The notes beneath the pieces were generated by a model, which worked only from the letters and a program-made list of their open reading frames with translations, did not search any database and was not told the DNA's origin. 35,275 bases of DNA from Clostridium sp. CAG:793 (lineage in GTDB: Bacteria > Bacillota > Clostridia > TANB77 > CAG-508), in NCBI GenBank assembly GCA_000433915.1, contig HF993640.1:32583-67857 (forward strand), given 5' to 3'. Below are positions 8,626 to 17,200 of this stretch, piece after piece (position 1 is the stretch's first letter; every line of letters begins with the position of its first letter). Made by a program: the position numbers and the translations under genes.

Positions 8626-8662
8626 ATAATTTTAGATATATTATTATAATAATCAACAATTT

Positions 8663-9964
8663 TTATTCTTCATAACCTGGTTTTTTTAATAATTTGAACA
8701 TATTAGTTTTATATTTCTCAACTCCTGGTTGATTAAATGGATTGACCTCTAATAATTCTGCCGACATTGCACATGCCTTCTCAAAGAAATATATAAGCTC
8801 TCCTAATGATTCTTCATTTAGATAATCTATATCCATAACTATATTGGGAACTCCGCCTTCTGTATGAGCTTGTATTGTTCCTTCCATTGCCTTTTGATTT
8901 ACATATGACAATTTCTTTCCCTGTAAATAATTAAGATTATCAAGATTATCCTCATCAAAATTTATAGTAATATCTTTTTCAATATTCTCTATATTTAGAA
9001 CTGTTTCAAACATTATTCTTCTTCCCTCTTGAATATATTGTCCAAGAGAATGTAAGTCTGTTGTAAATTCAGCCCCTGCTGGGAATAGTCCTTTGCCATC
9101 TTTTCCTTCACTCTCACCGAAAAGTTGTTTCCACCATTCAATCATATAATGCATCTTAGGCTCATATGTAACAAGCATTTCTATTGATTTATCTGATTCA
9201 TATAATAAATTACGAGCAACAGCATATTTATAGCATTCATTATATTTTAATGATGTATCTGAATATTTATCTTCTGCTGTTTGTGCACCTTTCATTAACA
9301 TATCAATGTCAATTCCACTTGCGGCAATTGGAAGTAATCCTACTGCTGTTAGCACTGAATATCTTCCTCCAACATTGTCTGGAATAACAAATTTCTCATA
9401 ACCTTCGGCATCAGCTAAAGTTTTTAATGCTCCTTTTTTCTTATCAGTAGTTACATATATTCTTTTTCTAGCTTCTTTTATTCCATATTTGTTTTCTATA
9501 ATTTCTCTGAATATTCTAAATGCTATTGCTGGCTCAGTTGTCGTCCCTGATTTTGATATAACATTTATACTAAAATCTTTATCTTCTAATAATTCAATAA
9601 CGTCATTTATGTAGTTTCCACTCAAATTGTTTCCTACAAATATTACATGAGTTTTACTCTTATCTTCTCCATAAATCGAGCTGTGCAATGCTTCAATAAC
9701 AGCTCTTGCACCAAGATATGAGCCACCGATTCCTATTACTAATAATATATCTGAATCTTCTCTAATTTTATTTGCCGCTTTCTTTATTCTGTTAAATTCT
9801 CTTTTATCATGTTTAGTAGGTAAATGTAGCCATCCAACAAATTCTTTTTCATCTGAGCTTTTTTCTTCTAATTCTTTATTTATAGCTTCAACAACCTCTG
9901 AGTGTTCTAAAATATCATCTTCAGTAATTTCTGAGTATTGAAAATCAACTTTTATATGTGACAT
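8663..9964 (-). CDS. pgi: Glucose-6-phosphate isomerase
   Basis: Interconverts glucose 6-phosphate and fructose 6-phosphate in the cytoplasm. The 433 residues include the glycine motif GIGGSYLGARAV, the phosphate site SKSGTTTEPA, the GGRYSVLTAVGL signature, AGAEFTTDLHSLGQ, and the C-terminal FNQPGVEKYK with the catalytic Lys region. The length suits the short Firmicutes form. I chose ATG at 9964 (MSHIKVDF) because AAAGGAGG ends five bases before it; an ATG six codons upstream lies before that site. It is last in the run cpsC-cpsD-cpsB-small membrane protein-pgi and precedes a terminator. Fructose 6-phosphate feeds amino-sugar and polysaccharide precursors, so the grouping is sensible. Confidence 0.97.
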   Translation of the reverse strand: MSHIKVDFQYSEITEDDILEHSEVVEAINKELEEKSSDEKEFVGWLHLPTKHDKREFNRIKKAANKIREDSDILLVIGIGGSYLGARAVIEALHSSIYGEDKSKTHVIFVGNNLSGNYINDVIELLEDKDFSINVISKSGTTTEPAIAFRIFREIIENKYGIKEARKRIYVTTDKKKGALKTLADAEGYEKFVIPDNVGGRYSVLTAVGLLPIAASGIDIDMLMKGAQTAEDKYSDTSLKYNECYKYAVARNLLYESDKSIEMLVTYEPKMHYMIEWWKQLFGESEGKDGKGLFPAGAEFTTDLHSLGQYIQEGRRIMFETVLNIENIEKDITINFDEDNLDNLNYLQGKKLSYVNQKAMEGTIQAHTEGGVPNIVMDIDYLNEESLGELIYFFEKACAMSAELLEVNPFNQPGVEKYKTNMFKLLKKPGYEE

Positions 9965-10021
9965 ATAGTCCTCCTTTTTCATTTGTATTAATGTATAAAT
10001 CTTTTAATATTTTATTACTGT

Positions 10022-10354
10022 TTATTTTCCGTAAATTGTATTATCAATCTGCTTAGAAGTTGAATCAAAAGCATCCAATGTTGGAGTATTTGAACTTTTA
10101 GTTACGTTATTCGTGCTACCAGGTAATAATAAATCTACTTTTCCTGAAAATACATTTATCATTATAATTACTAGCATTACTGTACATAAAACAAGTCCTG
10201 CTCCAGGAACAATTTTTCCTGTTGTGTCATCTTTCATTTCAAGTATTCCTATTATTCCAAATACTATTCCCACAATGGCTAAAATTAAAGCTGACATCCC
10301 TGAATTAGATATCATAATAGCCATAATTCCCATAATTATAGATACAATTCCCAT
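10022..10354 (-). CDS. Small DUF4190-like membrane protein
   Basis: A 110-residue protein with three likely membrane segments (about residues 2-17, 19-39 and 48-69) separated by the short loop EMKDDTTGK, followed by a polar tail of about 40 residues rich in Ser, Thr and Asn. The Ile/Gly-rich pattern LAIVGIVFGIIGI resembles small DUF4190-type proteins, a family without a set function. Its ATG follows AGGAGG at good spacing, 18 bases after cpsB. Its place between the Cps phosphatase and pgi suggests co-expression with envelope genes. Confidence 0.75.
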   Translation of the reverse strand: MGIVSIIMGIMAIMISNSGMSALILAIVGIVFGIIGILEMKDDTTGKIVPGAGLVLCTVMLVIIMINVFSGKVDLLLPGSTNNVTKSSNTPTLDAFDSTSKQIDNTIYGK

Positions 10355-10372
10355 GATTTATCCTCCTGTTCA

Positions 10373-11131
10373 TTATAAAAACCAATGTTTTTTTATCTCG
10401 TTTGGTTCTTCTACAATAATTCTTTCATCATCCAATATTTTTTCTGGATTTTTGGTAGATAATAATTTTAAAGTTCTTTTATCAATAACTTTTTTCCATT
10501 CTTCCAATATCTCATCCATTTGCTTGTAATTATTCTTTGGTCTATGTGTATCACTACCAAGAAAATGTATTGCATTTGCATTCAATAGTTTAATTAATGT
10601 TTTCTTTGCTTTATGTCCATATCTATCAACCATACTTGCATAATTTGATTGTAATAAAGCTCCACTTTTTACCCATTCTATTGCTATATTTGGATTTTCT
10701 TGTACTATACTATATCTTTCCGGATGAGCTATTATTGGCCTATAGCCTGAAGTTATCAAGTCTTCTAATACTTGATTTAAATATAATACCTTTGAAGTCA
10801 TTGGTATTTCAAATAATACATAATGACTATTTGCTAGAGTTGGTATTTTTCCTTCATCAACAAGTGAAGCAAGATTATTAGTTATAAAAGCTTCAGCTCC
10901 ATTATATAAATTGATATTAATTCCTTCTTCATTTAGTTGCTCTTGCAAAGCATTTATTATCTCTTGCCTAGTCTTTTTAGGAATATCATATTCATTCTCT
11001 ATATAATGTGATGTTGTTATTATATCTGTAAATCCAGCAGCATAAGCCTCATCTAGCATTTGCATAGTCATTTCGACATTTTTAGATCCATCATCGATTC
11101 CCGGAAGAACATGTGTGTGAATATCTATCAT
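10373..11131 (-). CDS. cpsB: CpsB/YwqE-type PHP-family tyrosine phosphatase
   Basis: Manganese-dependent protein-tyrosine phosphatase that removes phosphate from the partner kinase and so resets polysaccharide polymerisation. The 252 residues have PHP metal motifs in order: DIHTHVLPGIDDG at 3-15, TTSHY near 39-43, IAHPERY near 138-144 and GSDTH near 193-197. Length and motif order fit CpsB, YwqE and EpsC-type phosphatases. ATG follows GGAGGA. It comes third after cpsC and cpsD, with gaps of about 60 bases, the usual company of this enzyme. The symbol is by family; the local pathway is unknown because no glycosyltransferases are in view. Confidence 0.92.
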   Translation of the reverse strand: MIDIHTHVLPGIDDGSKNVEMTMQMLDEAYAAGFTDIITTSHYIENEYDIPKKTRQEIINALQEQLNEEGININLYNGAEAFITNNLASLVDEGKIPTLANSHYVLFEIPMTSKVLYLNQVLEDLITSGYRPIIAHPERYSIVQENPNIAIEWVKSGALLQSNYASMVDRYGHKAKKTLIKLLNANAIHFLGSDTHRPKNNYKQMDEILEEWKKVIDKRTLKLLSTKNPEKILDDERIIVEEPNEIKKHWFL

Positions 11132-11195
11132 TTAAAATTCCTCCAATATCATTACATTTTCTATCCTTGGTTTATCTCATAACTCATCTGTTTTA

Positions 11196-12026
11196 TTATT
11201 TGGCACGTCTGCCTTTGTTGTATCTTTTTATTTCTTCAAGAATTTCCTGTGCCTTTTCATCTTTATCAACTTCGTCGTCTTCTTTTTCTACAAATCTTCT
11301 TCTTGAAGCATCTGATTTCATTGTTGTTAATTCTATTGAAGAAGAATAATAACTATTTTCATATTTCTTTTTTGTTAATTTTGTTCTATTTAATACAACT
11401 CCTGCAACATGTCCACCAATTGCTTCTATTCTTCTCTTAGCATCTTTTAATTCATCAATCTTTGTTGTTTTATATGATGCAACCAAAATTGTTGAATCTA
11501 CAATTCTTGATATAATTGTAGCATCCGTTACTAATAAACATGGTGCACCATCAAATATTACAACATCAAATATTTTCTTTAATTCATTTAGTAACTCTTT
11601 AGTTTTTGTAGATTCTAATAGTTCTGATGGATTTGGTGGAATATTTCCAGCTGGCAATACATATAAATTATCTATTTCTGTTGCTTGAATGCAATCCTTT
11701 ACAGCAATATTTTTGTCAGTTCCTCTTGATGACATTCCTGCCAAATAGTTTGATAATCCAGGAAACATATCAATTCCAAATATATTATTCTGTCTTGGTC
11801 TACGCATATCTGCATCAATTATAATAACATTTTTTCCAGTTTGAGCAAATGTTACTGCTAAATTAGAAACAATCCATGATTTTCCCTCTCCCTGAGTTGT
11901 GCTCGTTACTAATATTGTTTGACAACTGCTTGACTTTGACATGTATTGAATATTAGTTCTTAATGATCTAAACACTTCAGATACTGGAGATTTAGCATCT
12001 ATTTTTGTAATTAATTCTTTTTTCAT
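11196..12026 (-). CDS. cpsD: CpsD-type bacterial tyrosine kinase
   Basis: Cytoplasmic BY-kinase that autophosphorylates on tyrosines when activated by its membrane partner CpsC. The 276 residues show Walker A (TTQGEGKSW at 43-51), Walker A' (IIIDADMRRPRQ at about 68-79) and Walker B (VVIFDGAP near 160-167). Trp after GEGKS replaces the usual Thr/Ser. The C-terminus is odd: instead of the repeated tyrosine cluster of CpsD and Wzc, only YENSYY (about 224-229) and one late Tyr are present, followed by a charged tail DEEDE-like and RRAK. Autophosphorylation may therefore be reduced or moved inward. ATG follows AGGAAGGA. It lies 56 bases after cpsC, as usual for the split kinase. Confidence 0.92.
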   Translation of the reverse strand: MKKELITKIDAKSPVSEVFRSLRTNIQYMSKSSSCQTILVTSTTQGEGKSWIVSNLAVTFAQTGKNVIIIDADMRRPRQNNIFGIDMFPGLSNYLAGMSSRGTDKNIAVKDCIQATEIDNLYVLPAGNIPPNPSELLESTKTKELLNELKKIFDVVIFDGAPCLLVTDATIISRIVDSTILVASYKTTKIDELKDAKRRIEAIGGHVAGVVLNRTKLTKKKYENSYYSSSIELTTMKSDASRRRFVEKEDDEVDKDEKAQEILEEIKRYNKGRRAK

Positions 12027-12082
12027 TAATTCCTTCCTCTTTTAATATGCACAGTTTGCATACTCTTTCTTAACAAACTTAT

Positions 12083-12781
12083 TTATATTTTTTTCTTTCC
12101 AAAATCACATAATGGTAACTCAGCTAATACTGGCACACCTACTGCTTTCTCTATATCTTTGCTATTACTTACTGTGTTATCAAGCATATTCATAAGAAGA
12201 ACTGCACCAATTGAAATCACAAGTCCTGCTACTGCAAATATCATTATTGTTTTTTTAGTATCTATATTGCTTGGACTAGTTGGAACTTCTGCTTCATCAA
12301 TAACACTGATATTGTCAATTTTATAGACTTCTGCAACCTTTTTTGAGAATACTTTTGTAAGTTCATTGGTAATCTTAGCTGCCCTTTCTGGATTTGAATT
12401 TGTAACTGAAACATATAACATTTGTGTATTTGTTACTGCTGATATATTTATTTTATTTTTTAGCTCATTTTCTGTTATATCACTAAAATTTAAATTCTTT
12501 ATAACTTCTCTAACAACAGCATTTGATGTTGCTAAAATTTTATATGTATCAATTAATTTGTCATTAAGTGTGACATCTGTAGTTGTTACAGTTGCAGCAC
12601 CACCTGTTCCTGAATTTTTCGCTGCAAGTATCATTGATGCTCTTGCAGTATATTCAGGCTTTACAAAGAAATTAGTATATATAAATCCTGCTGCTGCAAA
12701 TACAATTAACATAATTAAAATAAATATTTTTTTGCTCCAAAATAAGCTTAGTATTTCTTTTAAATCGATTTCGTCTTCCAT
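12083..12781 (-). CDS. cpsC: CpsC/Wzz-type chain-length regulator and kinase activator
   Basis: Membrane protein that sets polysaccharide chain length and activates the CpsD kinase through its inner C-terminal tail. The 232 residues contain a Wzz domain with two membrane segments (about 18-38 and 178-199) and an outside helical part between them. The N-terminus EIDLKEILSLFWSKK is typical. The tail after the second segment ends in CDFGKKKI. ATG at 12781 lacks its own SD site and stands one base after the stop of an 8-codon reading frame with an excellent SD site, so coupled translation is likely. No glycosyltransferase, flippase or polymerase gene follows, unlike complete capsule loci. Confidence 0.92.
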   Translation of the reverse strand: MEDEIDLKEILSLFWSKKIFILIMLIVFAAAGFIYTNFFVKPEYTARASMILAAKNSGTGGAATVTTTDVTLNDKLIDTYKILATSNAVVREVIKNLNFSDITENELKNKINISAVTNTQMLYVSVTNSNPERAAKITNELTKVFSKKVAEVYKIDNISVIDEAEVPTSPSNIDTKKTIMIFAVAGLVISIGAVLLMNMLDNTVSNSKDIEKAVGVPVLAELPLCDFGKKKI

Positions 12782-12782
12782 C

Positions 12783-12809
12783 TTAATCTAAATGTATAAT
12801 TAAAGTCAC
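12783..12809 (-). other. Possible 8-codon leader minicistron before cpsC
   Basis: A GTG at 12809 has AGGAG seven bases upstream and opens a frame coding for MTLIIHLD, ending in TAA at 12783. The cpsC ATG begins one base later and has no SD of its own. A longer ATG frame (MYNNLGVTL) upstream ends by overlapping this GTG. Translation of the leader may carry ribosomes to cpsC. Seen by eye only. Confidence 0.4.
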
Positions 12810-12850
12810 AATGTTACTCCTAAATTATTATACATATCTCCTTTCTTCTT

Positions 12851-12881
12851 ATTATATACCTATCTATTTTATCATAGACAA
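12851..12881 (-). promoter_or_regulatory. Weak candidate promoter for the cps-pgi run
   Basis: TATAAT (12856-12851) has TTGTCT (12881-12876) at a long spacing of 19 bases. It lies about 70 bases before cpsC and just after the preceding terminator, so a promoter here is expected, but the hexamer spacing is not ideal. Confidence 0.35.
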
Positions 12882-12906
12882 TTTTAGTATGCAATAATTA
12901 AAAGAA

Positions 12907-12943
12907 AAAATATGGTAAGAAATTAAATTTTCTACCATATTTT
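12907..12943 (-). terminator. Intrinsic terminator of the cohesin-like gene
   Basis: AAAATATGGTA and TACCATATTTT pair over 11 bp, with extra A-U pairs into the loop. On the minus strand the stem runs into a U-rich stretch. It begins ten bases after the stop codon at 12953. Confidence 0.75.
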
Positions 12944-12952
12944 ATTTATATT

Positions 12953-13750
12953 TTAATCATACATTTTTTTATCACGAATAAATGAAATTACTCCTATTAA
13001 TAATAGTGTTCCTATTATTAAGAATATTCCTATCCCATTTCCAGTTTGAGGAATGTCTTTATTACTTGTTGTTATATCATTCACTTTTTCAATTTGATCT
13101 GCTATTACATTTCTTTTTACAACATGTGTTGTATTCTCAACGTCATTCACTACATCATTTGATATATCATTAGTAACTTCATTTGCTATGTCGTTTGTAA
13201 CTTCATTTTTTATAGTATTATCTGGAACATCAGGTTCTTCTTCTCCTGCTATTTCTGGCACATCAAATGTTGTTGTTACTTTCCAATTATCTACTTGTGG
13301 CTTTAATTCTGTTCCATTTGATGCTTCAATATCACTTAAAGTAACTTTAGTATTTTGAGCTTTTATTCCTTTTTTTAATTTTAATTTTATTGTAGCAATT
13401 TGCTTTCCAACTACTATTTTATTAGAATCAAATAATAGTTTTCCATTTTCATTATTAGGTGTTGCAACCCAGCCATTTGCACCTTCTGCATCAAGTGAAC
13501 TAAACACATTTTTATCATAATTTAATACTCCATTTATTACTATTGGAGTTGTTAATGTAAATCCACTAGCTTCTGTTATTGTTACATTTAAATAGATTTC
13601 TCCATCTGTTTCTGCTTTTGAAGTATCTGGATCTAATTGTAATGTAAGAACTACATTTTCTTCTGCTTTTACAGCATTATTGATTGATAATGCACTTATA
13701 CCAATAATTAATAATACTATTATTTTCGTAAATTTAGTAATTTTCTTCAT
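12953..13750 (-). CDS. Cohesin-like surface protein with IPQTG sorting signal
   Basis: The 265-residue protein has a signal peptide (about 1-29, ending VKAEE), a beta-sandwich domain (about 33-165) with the look of a cohesin module (VVLTLQLDPDTS, then GEIYLNVTI, GVLNYDKNVF and ATIKLKLKKG), and a linker of repeats such as NEVTNDI, ANEVTNDIS and NDVVNDV (about 183-206). It ends with IPQTG at 233-237, a hydrophobic segment and RDKK. This is a sortase substrate with Ile in place of the usual Leu. Cohesins bind dockerins, but single cohesin-like domains also occur in non-cellulosomal proteins, so the ligand is open. The ATG follows GGAGAGGA. It has its own terminator and stands between the DUF1294 gene and the cps genes. 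Confidence 0.8.
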   Translation of the reverse strand: MKKITKFTKIIVLLIIGISALSINNAVKAEENVVLTLQLDPDTSKAETDGEIYLNVTITEASGFTLTTPIVINGVLNYDKNVFSSLDAEGANGWVATPNNENGKLLFDSNKIVVGKQIATIKLKLKKGIKAQNTKVTLSDIEASNGTELKPQVDNWKVTTTFDVPEIAGEEEPDVPDNTIKNEVTNDIANEVTNDISNDVVNDVENTTHVVKRNVIADQIEKVNDITTSNKDIPQTGNGIGIFLIIGTLLLIGVISFIRDKKMYD

Positions 13751-13872
13751 TTATTTTTTCCTCTCCATATCCTATAATTAGACATAATTACACATAATTT
13801 ATTATATAATAACACTTTTCTCATTTTTTATGGTTACATTTTTTTTACTTTTGCATTACAAATGTATTACAA

Positions 13873-13898
13873 AATAAGCATAGTTTCCTATGCTTATT
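13873..13898 (-). terminator. Terminator at end of the pyrH-polC run
   Basis: A perfect 10-bp stem AATAAGCATA/TATGCTTATT with a 6-nt loop lies six bases after the stop of the DUF1294 gene. On the minus strand TTTTGTAAT follows. It is the first good terminator met after pyrH. Confidence 0.7.
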
Positions 13899-13903
13899 AA
13901 AAT

Positions 13904-14182
13904 TTATAGATTAATATTTCTAATTATAGCAAGTGCTATACATACTTCTATTACTATTATTAGTGGTATCCATCTTTTAAAAATCTTGCTGTTACTTTCA
14001 TAATTAAACATTTCTCTTCCAACAAGTAACCCTACAAATCCACCTAAAATTGATATTAGTATGTATGCAATATTAAGTATTTTTTCATCTAATTTTAGAT
14101 ATGTAGTCCTTACTTTAAACCATATTAATAAGTATGCAATAATGTTTATGCAAACAAAATATCCAACAATAAAATTTAACAT
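13904..14182 (-). CDS. DUF1294-type small membrane protein
   Basis: A 92-residue integral membrane protein with three likely segments (about 4-21, 34-54 and 70-88). The pattern YLLIWFKVRT, then ISILGGFVGLLVGREMF and the closing IPLIIVIEV fits DUF1294, a family without known function. ATG follows AGGAGG at six bases, 18 bases after the polC stop. It is the last gene of the pyrH-polC run. Its place behind polC looks like simple co-transcription; no functional link can be read from the sequence. Confidence 0.8.
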   Translation of the reverse strand: MLNFIVGYFVCINIIAYLLIWFKVRTTYLKLDEKILNIAYILISILGGFVGLLVGREMFNYESNSKIFKRWIPLIIVIEVCIALAIIRNINL

Positions 14183-14200
14183 AACTTACCTCCTATTATT

Positions 14201-17200
14201 TTATCCAAATAGACTCATTTGATTACTTTGGCTCATTCCTTCCAAGCATCCTGCTTTTTTCAATAACTCTATACCACTTGCACCAATCTTAGCTCTAATT
14301 TTAAGGTCATCAATAGACATAAATTGTCCATCTTTTCTTGCTTCTTCAACGCCTTGTGCTGCAACACTTCCAAATCCCGGAATACTATTAAGTGGTGGTC
14401 TAATTCCTTCATCCTCCATCTTAAATTTAGTAGCACCTGATTTATATAAATCTATTGGTAAAAATGTGATTTTCCTTTCATACATTTCATTTACAATTTC
14501 CAAAGTTTCATACATTGCTGAATCTTTTTGAGTTGCTGCATTTCCAAGAAGTTCTATTTCTTTCATCTTATTTTTTACTCTTTCTTGTCCATGGCACATT
14601 ACCTCGCTATCAAAGGCATCAGCTCTAATTGTAAAATATGCAGTATAATATGCCTTTGGTATATGAACTTTAAACCATGCAATTCTAAATGCATTAGTTA
14701 CATACGCAGCAGCATGAGCTTTAGGGAATAAGTATTTTATTTTATTACATGAATCAATATACCATTGTGGTACATGATATTCTTCCATTGTTTTCTTAAA
14801 AGCAGCCCATTTTTCAGGTTCTTTCGCAACTTTTCCTTTACGAACAAGCTCCATTATCTTAAATGATGTATTTGGTGGAAGTCCTTGTTTTATTAAATAT
14901 AGCATGATGTCATCACGAGTACATATAACTTCACTTAAAGTCGCTGTTCCGCTATTAATTAAGTCTTGTGCATTTCCTAACCACACATCTGTACCATGTG
15001 ATAATCCAGATATTCTTAGTAATTCCTCAAATGTACTTGGTTTTGTATCTTTAAGCATTCCTCTAACGAATTTAGTTCCTGATTCAGGTATTCCAAATGT
15101 TCCTACATCTGATTTTATTGATTCAGGAGTTACCCCAAGTGCCTTTGTTGATGAGTATATTGACATTGTATCTTTATCATCAAGTGGCACATGTGTAGGA
15201 TCAAACCCAGTTAAATCATAAAGCATACGAATAACTGTAGGATCATCATGACCTAATATATCAAGTTTTAACAAGTTCTGATCTATTGAGTGGTAATCAA
15301 AGTGTGTTGTTATTATATCTGAATTCGGATCATCAGCAGGATGTTGTACTGGTGTAAATTCATAAATTTGTCTTCCTTTTGGAACAACTATAATTCCACC
15401 TGGATGCTGTCCTGTTGTTCTCTTAATTCCTGTACATCCCTTAGATACTCTGTTAATTTCAGCACTGCTTACAGGTACTCCTCTTTCTTCATAATATTTT
15501 TTTACATAGCCATACGCTGTCTTATCAGCTACTGTACCAACAGTTCCCGCTTTAAATGTAGTTCCTTTACCAAATATAACTTCTGTATATTTATGTGCTT
15601 TTGCTTGATATTCTCCAGAGAAGTTAAGATCTATATCTGGCTCTTTGTCTCCATTAAATCCTAAGAAAGTTTCGAAAGGTATGTCCATACCATCTTTATC
15701 AAGTCTATGTCCACATTTAGGACACATTTTATCAGGCAAATCAAATCCATTTTTTACACCATAATCAGTAAAGTCTGAATATTTGCACTTAGGACATCTA
15801 TAATGTGGTGGTAATGAGTTAACCTCTGTAATACCAGTCATATTAGCAACAAAAGATGATCCAACAGATCCTCTTGAACCTACTATATATCCATCTGCAT
15901 TAGATTTCCATACTAGTTTCTGTGCAATAATATACATTACTGAGAATCCATTTTTTATAATTGAATCTAGTTCCTTATCAAGTCTTGATTGTACTATTTC
16001 AGGAAGTGGGTCACCATATAATTCATGAGCTTTATTGTATGCAATCTCTTTTATTGTTGTTTCACATCCTGGTATATGTGGTGGACATTTTTCTGGCGAA
16101 ATTGGTCTTATTTTCTCACACATATCTGAAATCTTATTTGTATTTGTTACAACAACTTCGTATGCTTTCTCTTCTCCTAAAAATTCAAATTCTTTAAGCA
16201 TTTCTTCTGTTGTTCTTAAATATAATGGTGCCTGCATATCAGCATCATCATATCCTTGTCCTGCTTGCAATATTCTTCTATAAATCTCATCTTGCGGATC
16301 CATGAAATGAACATCACATGTTGCACAAACAGGCTTTCCAAGTTTCTCTCCTAAAGCAACTATTTTTCTAACAATATTTCTAAGATCTTCATCACTTTGC
16401 AAGGTACCTTCTCTTACTAAATATTCATCATTTTTTATTGGCTGAATTTCAAGATAATCATAATCCTTTGCTATATCTTCTATTTCTTCATCTGGCTTTC
16501 CATTTAATATTGCCTGATATAATTCACCTTGATCACAGGCAGTACCCATTATAAGACCTTCTGAGTACTTTTTGTACAGTGATTTTAGTATTAATGGCTT
16601 TTTATAGAAATAATGCAAATGAGAAATTGATACTAGTCTGTATAAATTACGTAATCCAACATAATCTTTTGCCAAAATTATTGTATGATAACTCTTTAAT
16701 TTTTTGAAATTAGCTTTTCCACTTTCCTCTTTGTCAATGTCTGATAATCTTTTTACTCCTTTTTCTTCTAACATTTTGCACATTACATTAAATACTTTGA
16801 CTGTTGTATCAACATCATCCAAAGCCCTATGAGCTACATCAACTTTTATTCCTAAATTCTCTGCGATTATTCCTAATTTGTATTTTTTATATGTAGGGAA
16901 TAAATCTTTAGCTAACCTTAGTGTATCAAGATATGTATTATTAAATGGCAAACCTAATTTTTCGCAATTATAACGTAAAAATCCTGTATCAAAATCAGCA
17001 TTGTGTGCAACCAAAACAGAATCTCCAAAGAATTCTAAGACTTTAGGCAATATTTCTTCTATTGTTGGAGCATCTTTTACCATATCATCTGTTATATGTG
17101 TAATTTCCTGTACTCTCATAGGAATTGGTTTTTGTGGATTTACAAAAGATGAAAATTCTTCTATTACCTCTCCATTTTTTATTTTCATGATTCCTATTTC

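Noticed and set aside
10113..10529. Plus-strand frame of 138 codons over the small membrane protein and cpsB
   Set aside because: It is opposite two well-supported genes, lacks a ribosome site and matches no family.
13141..13200. Short tandem repeats as a CRISPR or regulatory array
   Set aside because: They code in frame for the NEVTNDI-type linker of the cohesin-like protein, with no spacers.
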